This document shows, one piece after another, positions 4,097 through 5,587 of a DNA stretch of 5,587 nt. The stretch is taken from NCBI GenBank assembly GCA_902783795.1, contig CACZSO010000080.1:1-5587 (forward strand), read 5' to 3'. The stretch comes from an uncultured Eubacteriales bacterium. GTDB lineage: Bacteria; Bacillota; Clostridia; Lachnospirales; Lachnospiraceae. The translations under genes and the position numbers were made by a program. The notes under the pieces were generated by a model. The model saw only the letters and a program-made list of their open reading frames with translations, was not told the origin of the DNA and made no database searches. Each line of letters begins with the position of its first letter. Position 1 is the first letter of the stretch.

Positions 4097-5587
4097 TTAT
4101 GCGACGATGTAATGCGCAGCCTGGGTCGAGAACAGCTCGTAATATTTTCCTCCGCGGGCCATGAGTTCCCGGTGGCTGCCTTTTTCTGTGATGCGGCCGT
4201 CTTCCATGACTACCACCGTATCGGCTATGGTAGAACTGGACAACCGGTGTGAAATGAAGATGCTGGTCTTATCATGCCTCAGTTCATTGAAGCAGTTAAA
4301 GATCTCCTGCTCTGCGATGGGATCCAGGGAAGCCGTAGGCTCGTCCAGGATCAGCACATCGCTGTCTGAATAAAAGGCCCGTGCGATGGCCAGTTTCTGC
4401 CACTGCCCGATGCTGAGCTCCGCGCCCTTTGGATCAAAATAGCGCATCATAGGCGTGTCATATTTCAGTTTCAGGTTTTCAATAAACGTATCCGCTCCGC
4501 TGTACCGGGCAGCTGAAATGATCTCCTCATCGATCATTTCCTTATTCATGTCGCCAAAGGCTATGTTTTCCCGGGCCGTCACCGCGTATTTCCCGAAGTC
4601 CTGGAAAATGATGCCAAAAATAGCATACAGTTCATCCACATCGTACTCCCGGATATCGTGGCCATCCAGCAGGATCACCCCGCCCGTGGGATCATATTGA
4701 CGGGTCATCAGCTTCACCAGAGTGGTCTTGCCGGCGCCGTTCAAGCCCACGATAGAGAGTGTTTCCCCGGGATGGACTGTAAGATTGATCCCGGAAAGCA
4801 CATCCCTGTCCTGTCCCGGATAACGGAAGAATACATTGCAAAATTCGATCAGATGGCCCTTGCCCCGCTCCACATGACGGGGTTCGTCGATGATGGGAAC
4901 GATGGTAGGCTCTTCACTCATAAAAGCGATCAGATTGTCAATAAACAGGGTGCCCTCATAAATGGAGGCTACGGTGGCTATCAGAGAACCTACCCCGTCT
5001 CCGATACAGGTGATGGCGCCTGTATACAGGGAGAATGAACCTACCTGCATGGACCCGCCGTAGACACCCCGGGCTAAAAAGATATAGATCAGGCAGAAAG
5101 CGCCGGAACTTAACAGCGCTGAGCCAATATTCCACAGACATTCATCGGTCTTCAGTTTTCTCAGGCCTTTAAAATAATCCTGGAAGGTCTCCTGGTACTT
5201 ATGGATCAATGTGTCCCCCAGACGGAACATTTTGACTTCCTTCACCAGATCCTTATTTGTCAGTGTGGAGCTGTAGTACTCCATCTCACGCCTGGCCCGG
5301 GACCTGCGGAACATGTAGTCCACATTTTTCCGGCGGTACACAAAGGTGATGACAGCTGACGGGATGGACACCAGCACGATGACCAGCGGCGCCCATTTGC
5401 TTACCGTAAACAGCACGATGATATAGCTGATCATGCTGATGATGGTGCTGGCTACAGAAAAGGCACTGGACATGATCTGTACCGGCCGGCTGCCCGCCTC
5501 TCTGCTGGCGTTTTCAAGCTTCGCATAGAATTCCGGCTGATCATACTTCATCAGATCCGTTTCTTTCGCTTTTTCCATGATCCGGAT
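4097..5587 (-). CDS. ABC exporter half-transporter, membrane plus ATPase domains (N-terminus outside the window)
   Basis: The minus-strand frame is open to the right edge and ends at TAA 4099-4097. Three codons precede the first Met (5578), which is probably internal: full members have about 580-600 residues and the first membrane helices are missing. Counting from that Met, hydrophobic segments lie at about 37-59, 63-81, 151-170 and 179-206. The nucleotide-binding domain (about 243-485) has the A-loop Y253, Walker A GLNGAGKTT (278-286, K284), Q-loop Q326, signature LSIGQ (388-392), Walker B VLILDEP (408-414), D-loop SLD and H444 in ISHR. All residues needed for ATP hydrolysis are present. 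LSIGQ replaces the usual LSGGQ. It should sit in the cytoplasmic membrane and export a peptide, lipid or drug, probably with a second half-transporter; the substrate is unknown. The terminator/promoter element at 4018-4068 separates it from the acetyltransferase gene. Confidence 0.93.
   Translation of the reverse strand: MRIMEKAKETDLMKYDQPEFYAKLENASREAGSRPVQIMSSAFSVASTIISMISYIIVLFTVSKWAPLVIVLVSIPSAVITFVYRRKNVDYMFRRSRARREMEYYSSTLTNKDLVKEVKMFRLGDTLIHKYQETFQDYFKGLRKLKTDECLWNIGSALLSSGAFCLIYIFLARGVYGGSMQVGSFSLYTGAITCIGDGVGSLIATVASIYEGTLFIDNLIAFMSEEPTIVPIIDEPRHVERGKGHLIEFCNVFFRYPGQDRDVLSGINLTVHPGETLSIVGLNGAGKTTLVKLMTRQYDPTGGVILLDGHDIREYDVDELYAIFGIIFQDFGKYAVTARENIAFGDMNKEMIDEEIISAARYSGADTFIENLKLKYDTPMMRYFDPKGAELSIGQWQKLAIARAFYSDSDVLILDEPTASLDPIAEQEIFNCFNELRHDKTSIFISHRLSSSTIADTVVVMEDGRITEKGSHRELMARGGKYYELFSTQAAHYIVA

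Noticed and set aside
5576..5578. ATG 5578 as true start of the ABC transporter
   Set aside because: The frame continues upstream to the window edge (I-R-I), and the protein would lack the first membrane helices normal for this exporter type.

Overview
The window is a gene-dense stretch of a bacterial chromosome. Strong AGGAGG-type ribosome binding sites, near-consensus sigma-A promoters in AT-rich gaps, moderate GC and the gene families all suggest a low-to-moderate GC Bacillota, most likely a Clostridia/Lachnospiraceae-type gut anaerobe. That assignment is an inference from style; no rRNA or other marker gene is present.

Left part (1-1258): the first 74 codons of a chromate-transporter family protein run off the left edge on the minus strand. 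A LysR-type regulator is divergently transcribed from a 157-bp AT-rich gap holding two opposed promoters and several dyads and direct repeats. This is the classic layout of a LysR regulator controlling its divergent neighbour. The regulator ends 8 bp from a convergent minus-strand gene.

Middle and right part (1267-5587): everything is on the minus strand. In transcription order it holds an ABC exporter (N-terminus beyond the right edge), a GNAT acetyltransferase, a NUDIX hydrolase with an extra N-terminal region, a TetR-family remnant of only 52 residues, and a cytoplasmic transglutaminase-like protein. The TetR remnant has an intact helix-turn-helix but no ligand-binding/dimerisation domain, and lies 21 nt ahead of the transglutaminase-like gene.

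The most striking feature is a pair of related regulatory elements, one ahead of the TetR remnant (about 2407-2459) and one ahead of the acetyltransferase (about 4018-4068). Each has a perfect TTGACA-17 bp-TATAAT promoter whose spacer is a near-palindromic TetR-type operator, GTGAnCG..CGnTCAC. In each, the spacer also forms one arm of a long hairpin whose loop is the -10 box and whose other arm runs into a T-tract. Each element can therefore be read as promoter, repressor operator and intrinsic terminator of the upstream gene at once. Transcripts started at the promoter begin inside the second arm and cannot form the hairpin. The shared operator suggests that the acetyltransferase and the TetR/transglutaminase unit belong to one regulon. 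The TetR protein encoded here looks too short to be a normal repressor, so the regulon may be derepressed or controlled by another TetR protein.

No RNA genes, CRISPR arrays, insertion sequences or gene-free stretches over 300 bases were seen. The remaining genes are ordinary accessory/housekeeping families.
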